In this document: piece after piece, positions 1 through 8,512 of the stretch | Layout of the letters: every line of letters begins with the position of its first letter | Position numbering within the stretch: the first letter of the stretch is position 1 | The notes under the pieces: model-generated | Told to the model about the DNA's origin: nothing | The model's database searches: none | What the model saw: the letters and a program-made list of their open reading frames with translations, nothing else | Assembly: GCF_004216715.1 (NCBI RefSeq) | Contig: NZ_SGXG01000001.1 | Location: forward strand, 4,448,501-4,512,500 | DNA: 64,000 nucleotides | DNA from: Cecembia calidifontis | GTDB taxonomy: Bacteria; Bacteroidota; Bacteroidia; Cytophagales; Cyclobacteriaceae | Direction: 5' to 3' | Position numbers and translations under genes: made by a program

Positions 1-779
1 TTATGGGGATTTTGAATATCACTCCAGACTCATTTTATCCAGGCAGCAGGGTGTTTAAAAATTTAGATGTTATCTTAAAAAAAGCGGAACAGATGATCCA
101 AGAAGGTGCTGACATCCTGGATATCGGAGGATACAGTTCAAGGCCGGGTGCAGATGAGGTAAGCATTGAGGAAGAACTTGACCGTGTACTGCCTGCCATC
201 AGTAGGATCAAAGAACATTTCCCGGAAACATTGGTCTCTGTGGACACTTTCAGAGCAAAAGTGGCAGAGGAATCCATTAATACCGGAGCAGATATTGTGA
301 ATGACATCTCATCCGGGGAACTGGATCCTGACATGTTGGCAACTGTAGGCAAGCTGGAAGTACCCTACATTTCCATGCACATGAGAGGGACTCCCCGGGA
401 CATGCAAAGCTTAACAGACTATCGGGATATACTTTCTGAAATCATGTATTTTTTTGCCAAAAAAAAGGAGGAATGTAGAAAAGCTGGCATAAAAGATGTG
501 ATATTTGATCCAGGGTTTGGTTTTGCCAAAACTTTGGAGCAAAACTATTGGATTCTCAAAAATTTATCTTATTTTAAAACAATTCAGTCACCTATTTTGG
601 TAGGGGTTTCAAGAAAGTCTATGATTTATAAAACTTTAGAAATCCCGGCTGAGGAGGCTTTAAATGGAACAACAGCCCTGAATATGGTCGCTCTCTTGAA
701 TGGGGCAAATATTTTGAGGGTACATGATGTGAAAGAAGCAAAACAAACCGTATCATTATTTAACAAACTACAGGCTTGA
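1..779 (+). CDS. folP: dihydropteroate synthase, 5' end cut by the window edge
   Basis: Dihydropteroate synthase joins 6-hydroxymethyl-dihydropterin pyrophosphate to p-aminobenzoate in folate synthesis. The frame is open at the window edge, and the first visible methionine (base 3) lies in the conserved MGILNITPDSF motif that normally sits some 15-25 residues into the protein, so the true start is upstream. Family motifs follow in order: DIGGYSSRPGA (substrate loop), VSVDTF, NDISSG, HMRGTP, FDPGFGFAKT and GVSRKS. The TIM-barrel enzyme is complete to its C-terminus. The stop codon overlaps the TTG start of the diadenylate cyclase gene, suggesting translational coupling. Confidence 0.96.
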   Translation, partial: MGILNITPDSFYPGSRVFKNLDVILKKAEQMIQEGADILDIGGYSSRPGADEVSIEEELDRVLPAISRIKEHFPETLVSVDTFRAKVAEESINTGADIVNDISSGELDPDMLATVGKLEVPYISMHMRGTPRDMQSLTDYRDILSEIMYFFAKKKEECRKAGIKDVIFDPGFGFAKTLEQNYWILKNLSYFKTIQSPILVGVSRKSMIYKTLEIPAEEALNGTTALNMVALLNGANILRVHDVKEAKQTVSLFNKLQA

Positions 780-1645
780 ACCTTTTATTTAAAATAGGAT
801 TTTTGGACATCTCCATTGTGAATATCATCGATATCACCTTGGTGAGTATGCTTATTTATCAGGTTTATAAATTGCTCCGTGGCAGCGTTGCCATCAAAAT
901 TTTTCTGGGATTCCTTTCCATTTACCTCATATACCTTTTGGTTAGTGCCCTCAAAATGGAATTGCTTTCCATCATTTTGGGACAATTTATGGGGGTAGGT
1001 GTGATAGCGGCCATTATCATCTTTGCTCCTGAGATAAGAAAATTCCTTTTGATTATCGGAAGGTCTTCTCTATTGTCCAATGAGAATTTCCTTCAGGAAC
1101 TGCTGTTTTGGAAAAAGAGAGAGTCACAGGCTTTTAACATCAACCCCATCATTGAGGCATCCAAAAGCCTCTCTGGCACCAATACCGGTGCTCTGATGGT
1201 CATTTCCAGTAATTCTGAACTGAAATTTTATGCAGAAAGCGGGGATATTTTGGATGCTGTAGTTTCCAAAAGGTTATTGGTCTCCATTTTCAACAAGTAC
1301 AGCCCACTCCACGATGGGGCAGTAATCATCTATAATGGGAAAGTAAAAGCAGCAAGATGTATCTTACCCGTAACAGAAAGAGATGTACCGGCCCAATTTG
1401 GCTTAAGACACCGGGCGGCTATAGGCATGTCAGAAGCTACAGACACCTTGGTTTTGGTGATTTCGGAAGAAACAGGACAGGTTTCCCTGGCAAAGAATGG
1501 AAAGATACTGCATAACCTTTCCTTCCAGGAAGTAAGGGAATTTATTAATGAATACCTTTCCGGTGTAGATATTGATGAAAAATTTGAGCCTATTTCAGCT
1601 TACGAAAGGCAGAACTTGAAGAGGACAAGTCCAAGCAATGCATAA
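776..1645 (+). CDS. cdaA: membrane diadenylate cyclase (CdaA/DacA type)
   Basis: The protein makes c-di-AMP from two ATP. It has three N-terminal membrane helices (about residues 10-30, 38-60 and 68-90) followed by a DisA_N cyclase domain. The catalytic motifs are present: GTNTGAL near 134, HDGA at 179-182 and RHRAAIG at 211-217. At 289 residues it has the usual CdaA length. The start is TTG inside the folP stop (bases 776-779 read TTGA), a 4-nt overlap that implies coupled translation. No CdaR-like partner follows; a strong hairpin terminator comes straight after the stop. c-di-AMP usually controls osmolyte and potassium balance in other phyla; its targets here are not visible. Confidence 0.93.
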   Translation: MNLLFKIGFLDISIVNIIDITLVSMLIYQVYKLLRGSVAIKIFLGFLSIYLIYLLVSALKMELLSIILGQFMGVGVIAAIIIFAPEIRKFLLIIGRSSLLSNENFLQELLFWKKRESQAFNINPIIEASKSLSGTNTGALMVISSNSELKFYAESGDILDAVVSKRLLVSIFNKYSPLHDGAVIIYNGKVKAARCILPVTERDVPAQFGLRHRAAIGMSEATDTLVLVISEETGQVSLAKNGKILHNLSFQEVREFINEYLSGVDIDEKFEPISAYERQNLKRTSPSNA

Positions 1646-1676
1646 AAAAAGGCGCCTCAGGCGCTTTTTTTTATAG
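1643..1676. terminator. bidirectional intrinsic terminator between cdaA and yicC
   Basis: A GGCGCCT/AGGCGC stem with a very short loop is flanked by A7 on the left and T8 on the right, so it can end transcription of folP-cdaA on the plus strand and of yicC on the minus strand. The yicC stop codon (1671-1673) lies inside the T tract. Confidence 0.85.
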
Positions 1677-2549
1677 AATATTCAAAGATTGTTCTTTGAT
1701 TTTTTCCAGTTCATCTTTCATCAGCACCACAAAACGCTGCATATCTGCATCATTGGCCTTGGAACCGATGGTATTGATTTCCCTACCTATTTCCTGGGAA
1801 ATGAATCCCAGTTTTTTCCCCTGATTACTTTCTTCCAAAAGGTTTTTTTCAAAATAATCCAGGTGTGTTTCAAGCCTTACGATTTCTTCGGTGATATCTA
1901 TTTTTTCAAAATAATAAATGAGCTCCTGTTCAAAACGGTTTTTGTCAAAATCATTTTCCTCCAACCAATCTTTGAAATTGGCACGTATTCTGGTCCTGAT
2001 TCTTTCTTTCCTTATCGGATCGGCTGTTTTGATTTTTTCAAGGCAATTTCTGATTACCGTGAGGTTTTCCAAAAATTTACTCTCTAAAACCGCCCCTTCG
2101 TCTTTCCTAAAGGAATCGCATTTATTGAGGGCCTCTTCTAAAATTACCTTCACTGCTTCCCATTCTTCAGAAACCGAAGTTTTTTCTACAACATGGGTGA
2201 TGACACTGGGAGATTGCAAGGCCAATTTGAACAAATCCTCTGTTTTGGCTCCTGAAGCATCTGCCAATCTACTGTATGTGGCATAATAGGAACGAAACAA
2301 TTCCTCATTGATAGCAACAGGTAGTTCAGCCCCTTCTTTATTGGTAAACTCTATCACCAGGTTAACTTTTCCTCTGTCCAAAATTTTGGTCACTAAATTC
2401 CTGATTTCAAACTCTTTTTCAGAAAACTGCTTAGGACTCCGTATGGATAAATCCAAAAATTTTGAATTGAGGGTTTTTACTTCAACACTTATAATGAATT
2501 TATCATTTTCTATTCCGGCCAGGCCATAACCGGTCATTGATTTGATCAT
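1671..2549 (-). CDS. yicC: YicC/YloC family endoribonuclease
   Basis: This 292-residue protein begins MIKSMTGYG, the signature N-terminus of the YicC family, and ends with the conserved DUF1732 region (GREINTIGSKANDADMQ). The E. coli homologue has been reported as an endoribonuclease involved in small-RNA turnover. The middle part is acidic and helical. ATG at 2549 gives the exact family N-terminus. The gene is downstream of, and in the same direction as, the large TolB-like gene (18-nt gap), and converges on cdaA at a shared terminator. Confidence 0.9.
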   Translation of the reverse strand: MIKSMTGYGLAGIENDKFIISVEVKTLNSKFLDLSIRSPKQFSEKEFEIRNLVTKILDRGKVNLVIEFTNKEGAELPVAINEELFRSYYATYSRLADASGAKTEDLFKLALQSPSVITHVVEKTSVSEEWEAVKVILEEALNKCDSFRKDEGAVLESKFLENLTVIRNCLEKIKTADPIRKERIRTRIRANFKDWLEENDFDKNRFEQELIYYFEKIDITEEIVRLETHLDYFEKNLLEESNQGKKLGFISQEIGREINTIGSKANDADMQRFVVLMKDELEKIKEQSLNIL

Positions 2550-2567
2550 AAATAATAATGATAGGGA

Positions 2568-5500
2568 TTAGAAATTATACCCGAAGGTAACATAAAATCT
2601 CAAATCATCACGTTGATAATTTCGTACAGGCCTTGCCAAATCAAATTTAAAATAATAGTTAAGCAGGACAGTCCTTACACCGGCACCATAACTTTGAAGC
2701 CATGGATTGTTGAAATTATTGATGGTGATTTTAAACGGAGAACCTGGAGAGGTTATCACTTCGGTGTTTTGATCATTTACCCTCTCCCAAGGAGCAGCAT
2801 CATTCCAAGCTGAACCTATATCATAGAAAGCCACCATCTGGAAATTCCTGACGAAGTTTGAGGTGATATTGCCTCTGGAAAGGTAGGCAAATAATGGGAT
2901 TCTGAGTTCATTGGTGAAGGTAATCACATTTCTACCCCTTATTTCATCAAATAAATACCCCCTCAAATCCACAAACTCCGCAAACAGGATATTGGAATTT
3001 TCAACTCCTGAGGGATTCCGGACAGGAGATTGTTCAGGTCTGTTGGCCGGTGGGTTATAAAACTGATTGAACAACCAGTTATTCATTCCCCCTACCAAAT
3101 AATTCTGCGGGTTTTGACCGAAGAACGAACCAGCGTATAATCTTGATGCAAAAGTGATGTTTTTATGGATTTTTTGGTAATTTCTGAAATCCAGGTAAAA
3201 ATTTGAGAAAGACCTTGAACTATGGTTGAGCCCTTGGTAGTGGACAAAACCTACTTTGCCTTTCATCCCCTGCTGCATAAATAAGCCCAGAGTCTCTGTC
3301 TTGTCAAAAACAAATTCAGCCCTTCCACCTGCATATTGCACATCAAATCTGTTCTGTTCAGGTATCCGTCCAAACAATATGGAGTCTGAGTTGAGATTGA
3401 AATATTGGGTCCTGGCTACAAAAGGAGCCAAACTGAACCTACTGTGTGTATTGAAAGGATAGGCAAAGCCCATTTCAACCTTATTGATCACATATTTTTG
3501 GAAGGTTTCACCTTCCGCAATCTGAAGGGCCCTTCTATCAAACCTTAGCCTGGCATCAATTCTTTGCTTGAGGTATTCATACTCAAAGAATACATCACTA
3601 CCTGATCTGAAATCCAAGGGAAACATAATCCCTCCCTGGAATACATGATCATCTAATATGTCCGTCATCTTCCCGGAAAGTGCTATCCCAAATCCCCTCA
3701 ATGGATCCACCACCCAGTCTGTCCCTAAATTATTGGTAAGAAACTGAGGTTTCATTCTGCTTGGGCCTGTAACCCTTCGCTGGGCAGTCTGCCTTCTGAA
3801 ATTCTCCAAAAGATTGCTTCTTTGACCTGCTGCTGCCTGTGCACGCTCGGTCACCTGGGGCTGCTGTTGTGGAATGGTGTCAAATACGTAGTTGTCTGTA
3901 TCAATACCGGCCCTTCTTTCAAACCTCAACCTATCCAAACTTATGGATCCTGTAAGACTCTTGGGTTTGGGTATGGTGTCCAGGGCGGCGGCTTCAGTTG
4001 TCCGTAAGGTATCTCCCCTTTCAACTCTTGGGGCTGGGCTCACAGGAATGCCCATCATGAGGTCTTCCAATCGGATATTTCTTAGTGTATCGGGTCTAAC
4101 CTGGGCCGGATCAGTGACAAGCGGATCAACAGCCCGCTGCATTGCCCTTCTTTCCCTCGTCACTTCCTGAACAGGGGAAGTCACTTCAGCCGACTGATCC
4201 TCAGCTCTTCTGGTGGCCAACCTTTCAGACAAAACCTTGGCCTGCATCAATTGAATCCTTGGAGTGCTGGGTGTAAATTGGTCGATATTGGAAAAGCTCT
4301 CCACAACCAATCGGCTCTGGTTGCCATCTCTGTAGGAATAGGCTATTCTGTTGGTCTTGGAAGAATAATCAAAAGCCTCAATGCTTCTATTAAATGCTGA
4401 TACCTGGCTGACTATCCCATTGGAAATAGTCAACCGCATAAGGTTATTGATACCACTTTGGTCACTGATCGTCAAGATATTGTTGGAATTCAATACCCTG
4501 GGCTGATAACTTTTGTGATTTAAATTGGTCAATTTTTCAACAGGCAAGGAGTCCCTTAAATCATATTTGAAGAGGTTAAAATAATCAGGCAGCAACTTCA
4601 AATCCGGAGTCCTGGTCAATAGGGAATCAGGAATTTCAGTAAAGTTGGAGGCATAGATTACTGTACTGTCATTTAAAAATACAGGCGTAATATTATCAAA
4701 CACATCATTGGTCAAGCGCCTGCCCACCCCTCTTGCATTTAGACTGTAGATGTCTGTCCTCCCATTTGCGATGGCTGAAAGCACCATATTTCTGCCCGTA
4801 GAATTAAAATCAAGACTCAGAATCTGGGTGATATTACGCAGGAAAATCTTATCCTGAGCCGAACCATCAATAGCCCTCATCCTCAAGGTAGTGGTTCCTC
4901 TTCTGAAAGTGGCAATAGCCAGATTTAAGGTATCCTTCCAGGCAATAATCGGAGAAGTTTTATTGACGGGCAAATCATTGGACACAGAGCCCCCGGAATA
5001 AATTGTCCTTTCTCTTCCGGAACTCATTTCCCTGACCTGTACCCTATATCTTCCTCCATTGTTGATTACATAGGCAAGGTGCTTTGCATCCGGGCTGAAT
5101 TTGATGTCATTGATGATCCCTTCATGGTTAGGACCGGTGCTTCTGATGACATTATCCTTTTTAATATCTTTGAAAGCATTGAAAACCTGTTGGTTGGAAC
5201 TTTCATAGTACTGCCTCCATTGCTCTAAGAAAACATTGAAATTAACCCCAATGGTGTTGGCAATGCTGTTTTCTTCGTTTCTATTGATCCTGCTTAGGTT
5301 AAGGATACTGGAGACATACCTTCTGCCATACCTTTCCACGATAAAATTCCAAACAGATTGGCCCAAAAGCGCTGCTTCTTTTTCCTTATAGCGGTGTAAT
5401 TTAACAGTCTTAGTATCCCTTAGATAATGCCTCACAAAATCATCCATCTCCCTGCTCCAGCCATATGCCAAATACATGGCTGCACCTTCAATATACCAAT

Positions 5501-6011
5501 CAGGGAAACTGTTGATCAAAGTAGATTGAAAGGCATCTGCAATGGTAGAACCATATAGCATCTCTTCTATGATGACCTTTGAGGTAGTATAAATGAGGTC
5601 TTTTTTGAACTGTTCCCATGTTCCGGTAAAAGCGACCTCACCTATCAAGCGGCTGAAAAATTTCTGACCATCTATGGTAAATTGATCCTTATTCAGGTTG
5701 ACATTACTTTGCAGCCGTTCTTCTGCTGAATTATAAATGAAAATTTTAGGCTTGGTATAGGCCACATAACCAATCTGTTGGGTCAATCTGTCAAATTCTT
5801 TCTCCAAGTAATCTATGGCCATTCGGGCATTGTTCATGCCGCCATCATAATAAAAAACTTCGAAATTATTGGAGGTATACTGATACCATTCTATATTTTG
5901 ATGCTGGACCCTACTTTTACCGAATCTCTCCTTGTCAAACTGTGAGAAAGCAGGATGGACTGCCAGCAGAATTAAAATCGAAAATAAAATACGCGTCAAC
6001 TTTTCTTTCAT
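2568..6011 (-). CDS. TolB-like propeller with degenerate peptidase domain and C-terminal outer-membrane barrel
   Basis: The 1147-residue exported protein has a signal peptide ending near FSQ (residue 23). Residues about 45-260 resemble a gluzincin-type (peptidase MA-like) domain. The third-ligand motif WYIEGAAMY is kept at 172-180, but the HExxH helix reads EEMLY at 149-153, so both zinc histidines are missing. Residues about 290-620 resemble TolB/WD40-type propeller blades (for example SPDAKHLAYVI). A low-complexity Arg/Gln/Pro linker follows, then an Omp85-like barrel ending in aromatic-rich strands (YVTFGYNF). Such fusions are common in Bacteroidota and often annotated as translocation protein TolB; the actual role is not known. 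It probably shares a transcript with yicC. Confidence 0.75.
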   Translation of the reverse strand: MKEKLTRILFSILILLAVHPAFSQFDKERFGKSRVQHQNIEWYQYTSNNFEVFYYDGGMNNARMAIDYLEKEFDRLTQQIGYVAYTKPKIFIYNSAEERLQSNVNLNKDQFTIDGQKFFSRLIGEVAFTGTWEQFKKDLIYTTSKVIIEEMLYGSTIADAFQSTLINSFPDWYIEGAAMYLAYGWSREMDDFVRHYLRDTKTVKLHRYKEKEAALLGQSVWNFIVERYGRRYVSSILNLSRINRNEENSIANTIGVNFNVFLEQWRQYYESSNQQVFNAFKDIKKDNVIRSTGPNHEGIINDIKFSPDAKHLAYVINNGGRYRVQVREMSSGRERTIYSGGSVSNDLPVNKTSPIIAWKDTLNLAIATFRRGTTTLRMRAIDGSAQDKIFLRNITQILSLDFNSTGRNMVLSAIANGRTDIYSLNARGVGRRLTNDVFDNITPVFLNDSTVIYASNFTEIPDSLLTRTPDLKLLPDYFNLFKYDLRDSLPVEKLTNLNHKSYQPRVLNSNNILTISDQSGINNLMRLTISNGIVSQVSAFNRSIEAFDYSSKTNRIAYSYRDGNQSRLVVESFSNIDQFTPSTPRIQLMQAKVLSERLATRRAEDQSAEVTSPVQEVTRERRAMQRAVDPLVTDPAQVRPDTLRNIRLEDLMMGIPVSPAPRVERGDTLRTTEAAALDTIPKPKSLTGSISLDRLRFERRAGIDTDNYVFDTIPQQQPQVTERAQAAAGQRSNLLENFRRQTAQRRVTGPSRMKPQFLTNNLGTDWVVDPLRGFGIALSGKMTDILDDHVFQGGIMFPLDFRSGSDVFFEYEYLKQRIDARLRFDRRALQIAEGETFQKYVINKVEMGFAYPFNTHSRFSLAPFVARTQYFNLNSDSILFGRIPEQNRFDVQYAGGRAEFVFDKTETLGLFMQQGMKGKVGFVHYQGLNHSSRSFSNFYLDFRNYQKIHKNITFASRLYAGSFFGQNPQNYLVGGMNNWLFNQFYNPPANRPEQSPVRNPSGVENSNILFAEFVDLRGYLFDEIRGRNVITFTNELRIPLFAYLSRGNITSNFVRNFQMVAFYDIGSAWNDAAPWERVNDQNTEVITSPGSPFKITINNFNNPWLQSYGAGVRTVLLNYYFKFDLARPVRNYQRDDLRFYVTFGYNF

Positions 6012-6058
6012 GCGGTTATTAACACTTCGACTTAAATATACTTAAAAATACATTATGT

Positions 6059-7102
6059 TCATTTACAACGTATGATGTTTGCTTCAATTTCCGGTTCTTT
6101 TCCTTCAAGCAACAATTCTATGAAAACCTTACTGAAATAAGGAACAAGGGATACTCCTTTAGCCCCAAAACCATTGAAAATGTAAACGTTTTTAAAGCCT
6201 GGATGTTTTCCCAAAAAGGGCCTTCTGTCTTTTGTGGCTGGACGTATCCCATGGACATGTCTAATAATTTTTTTTTCTTTTATTTTCAGAAGCTTATCCA
6301 GCTTCTCAAGAATTTCATTTTTCCCCCTTTCCGTGGGCCCTGAATCCAGATCATGCCAACTGTAAGTGGAACCTACCCTATGCCTGCCATCGGGCAGCGA
6401 TATCCTAAATACCCCCCTGTTGATAATTTCTTCCGGATGAAATTCTTGTTCAATATCCATAATCTCACCCTTGACGGGAGCAAATGGCAAATTGCCAAAA
6501 TATTTACTTTGAAGGGCCCCTAGCCCATTGCAATAAATGATTCCTTTGGCCATGATGTCTTTATAGATGATACCACCTTCATCCACTTGCAATGCATCTT
6601 CCTCAAAATGTTCCTGCCTCAACATTCCACCATGAATCATTTTTTGAGCATAGGCATCCAAAAGTTTGGGAATATCCAGATATCCTGAATTCTTAAGCAT
6701 AATCCCTCCAAAAGGATTGACTACTTCGGTGTAACGCTCTTCGGTATAAATTTTTTGAAAATACGGCTGCAGCAAAGGGTCACCACTGTGCCCCATCCAT
6801 TCATTTTGCTCTTCAATACTTAAGAACGGCCTGTAAATGGATTTACGGATCAAGAATTTTTCCCCTAAAAAATCCTCTATTGATTGATAAAATGGCTCTA
6901 TCTCAGGAAAAAGTTGATCTGCCAACCAGGTTCTGACCATTTTCTTGCCGGTTACCGGATTGTACAAACCTGCGGCAACCCGACTGCTCAAATTGCCTGA
7001 AGGGGTATCGTAAATTATGAAACGGAGCTTTTTTTCCACCATCCTAAAGGAAAGTGCAGTACCGGCAAGCCCCTGCCCAATGAGTAAAAAATCTACTTCC
7101 AT
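6059..7102 (-). CDS. FAD-dependent oxidoreductase of the DAO family
   Basis: A Rossmann GQGLAG motif near the N-terminus marks FAD binding. The glycine-oxidase/D-amino-acid-oxidase fold is supported by FAPVKGEIM and by the C-terminal GIRPATKDRRPFLG and FNGFGAKG motifs. These enzymes oxidise amines or amino acids; the substrate cannot be read from sequence. The ATG at 7102 is preferred over the in-frame TTG at 7108, giving about 347 residues starting MEVDFLLIG. It is transcribed divergently from the MBL hydrolase with about 55 bp between them. Confidence 0.82.
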   Translation of the reverse strand: MEVDFLLIGQGLAGTALSFRMVEKKLRFIIYDTPSGNLSSRVAAGLYNPVTGKKMVRTWLADQLFPEIEPFYQSIEDFLGEKFLIRKSIYRPFLSIEEQNEWMGHSGDPLLQPYFQKIYTEERYTEVVNPFGGIMLKNSGYLDIPKLLDAYAQKMIHGGMLRQEHFEEDALQVDEGGIIYKDIMAKGIIYCNGLGALQSKYFGNLPFAPVKGEIMDIEQEFHPEEIINRGVFRISLPDGRHRVGSTYSWHDLDSGPTERGKNEILEKLDKLLKIKEKKIIRHVHGIRPATKDRRPFLGKHPGFKNVYIFNGFGAKGVSLVPYFSKVFIELLLEGKEPEIEANIIRCK

Positions 7103-7157
7103 GCCCAAAAATATATTCTTTCTTCGTTATTTTGAGGCTTAAACGAGAAGATTGTCT

Positions 7158-7811
7158 ATGCTGCAACTTAAATCTTTTACTTTTAATCCATTCATGGAAA
7201 ACACCTACCTCCTCTATGACGAATCGAAAGAGGCTGTGATTTTTGATCCGGGATGCTTTGAAAAATATGAGCAAAGGGAACTCTCTGATTTTATTGAAAA
7301 GGAGGACCTGAAAGTAAAATATTTAATAAACACCCACTGCCACATCGATCATGTGCTTGGCAATGCTTATGTCAAGAGAAAATATGAAGTCCCATTATAC
7401 ATCCATGAAAGGGAACACCCTGTTTTAAAATCAGTATCCGCTTATGCTTCTAACTATGGCTTTGCAGGGTATGAGGAATCTCAGCCTGATTATTACATCA
7501 ATGAAAATGATCAGCTAAAATTTGGTAATAGCAGCTTGGAAATCAGGTTTGTTCCGGGCCATTCTCCCGGGCATTTGGTGTTTTTCCATGAGGAAACAGG
7601 TATTTGTATTGCTGGCGACACTTTGTTCCAAGGAAGCATTGGTAGAACTGATTTACCGGGAGGTGACCATGACACCCTTTTAAATGCCATCAGGACACAG
7701 ATGTTTTCATTACCGGAAAACACCAAAGTATATCCCGGACATGGGCCTATGACCAATATCGGGTTTGAAAAAGAGCATAATCCCTTTGTCGGAAAAAGAG
7801 CGAGGTTCTGA
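7158..7811 (+). CDS. MBL-fold metallohydrolase, glyoxalase II-like
   Basis: The metallo-beta-lactamase zinc motif is present as THCHIDH, followed by the downstream histidine in VPGHSPGH, the bridging aspartate in AGDTLF and the terminal YPGHGP. At about 217 residues it matches the small GloB-like hydrolases that cleave thioesters such as S-lactoylglutathione or related thiols; the physiological substrate is unknown. ATG 7158 is chosen over TTG 7152 because family members start MLQ followed by a FTFNPF-like stretch. It is the first gene of a tightly packed run: its TGA shares one base with the pssA ATG. Confidence 0.85.
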   Translation: MLQLKSFTFNPFMENTYLLYDESKEAVIFDPGCFEKYEQRELSDFIEKEDLKVKYLINTHCHIDHVLGNAYVKRKYEVPLYIHEREHPVLKSVSAYASNYGFAGYEESQPDYYINENDQLKFGNSSLEIRFVPGHSPGHLVFFHEETGICIAGDTLFQGSIGRTDLPGGDHDTLLNAIRTQMFSLPENTKVYPGHGPMTNIGFEKEHNPFVGKRARF

Positions 7812-8512
7812 TGATCAAAAAACAAATCCCAAATACCCTCACTTGTCTCAATCTCCTTTCCGGCATGTTGGGCATTTACTTTGTTTTGGAAGGAAATATA
7901 AAATTTGGCGCATATTTTATTTTTGTTGCCGCCCTATTTGATTTTTTGGATGGCTTTTTGGCAAGGATTTTAAAGGTTCATTCAGAAATTGGAAAAGAAC
8001 TGGACTCCCTGGCCGACTTGGTAACTTTTGGGGTTTTGCCTTCTTTTGTTCTATTTCAAATGATCAATCAAAACGGAGACCTGGGATATTTACCTTTCTT
8101 TGTTTTCATTGTTGGAATATTTTCAGCGATCCGCTTGGCCAAATTCAACGTGGATACGCGGCAAAGTGACAGGTTTATCGGTGTCCCCACCCCTGCCAAT
8201 GCTTTATTGATCAGCACTTTGCCCTTTTTGGCAGAAAGATTCCCGGGAATATCCCAAACCCTCAACCAGCCTCATTTCATCATGGTTTTGGCCTTGGTTT
8301 TGTCTTTTTTGTTGGTTTCTGAATTGCCCTTGATTGCATTGAAATTCAAAAACTTTGGAATTAAAGACAATATATTCCGCTACCTCACGATTTTGATAGG
8401 TATAATCTGCGTCTTCACCCTGGGTATAGGTGGGATACCATTTGTAATAATTTCTTATATTGTACTGTCGGTGATAGAGGGATTATTTACCAGAAATGCT
8501 AAAGCCAATTAG
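7811..8512 (+). CDS. pssA: CDP-diacylglycerol-serine O-phosphatidyltransferase
   Basis: The integral membrane enzyme transfers serine to CDP-diacylglycerol to make phosphatidylserine, the precursor of phosphatidylethanolamine. The CDP-alcohol phosphotransferase signature is intact: DFLDGFLARILKVHSEIG continuing to ELDSLADLVTFG, with the Asp, Gly, Ala-Arg and paired Asp residues. The 233 residues form about six to eight hydrophobic helices. The start overlaps the MBL stop by one base, and the 3' end overlaps porU by 17 nt. Confidence 0.93.
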   Translation: MIKKQIPNTLTCLNLLSGMLGIYFVLEGNIKFGAYFIFVAALFDFLDGFLARILKVHSEIGKELDSLADLVTFGVLPSFVLFQMINQNGDLGYLPFFVFIVGIFSAIRLAKFNVDTRQSDRFIGVPTPANALLISTLPFLAERFPGISQTLNQPHFIMVLALVLSFLLVSELPLIALKFKNFGIKDNIFRYLTILIGIICVFTLGIGGIPFVIISYIVLSVIEGLFTRNAKAN

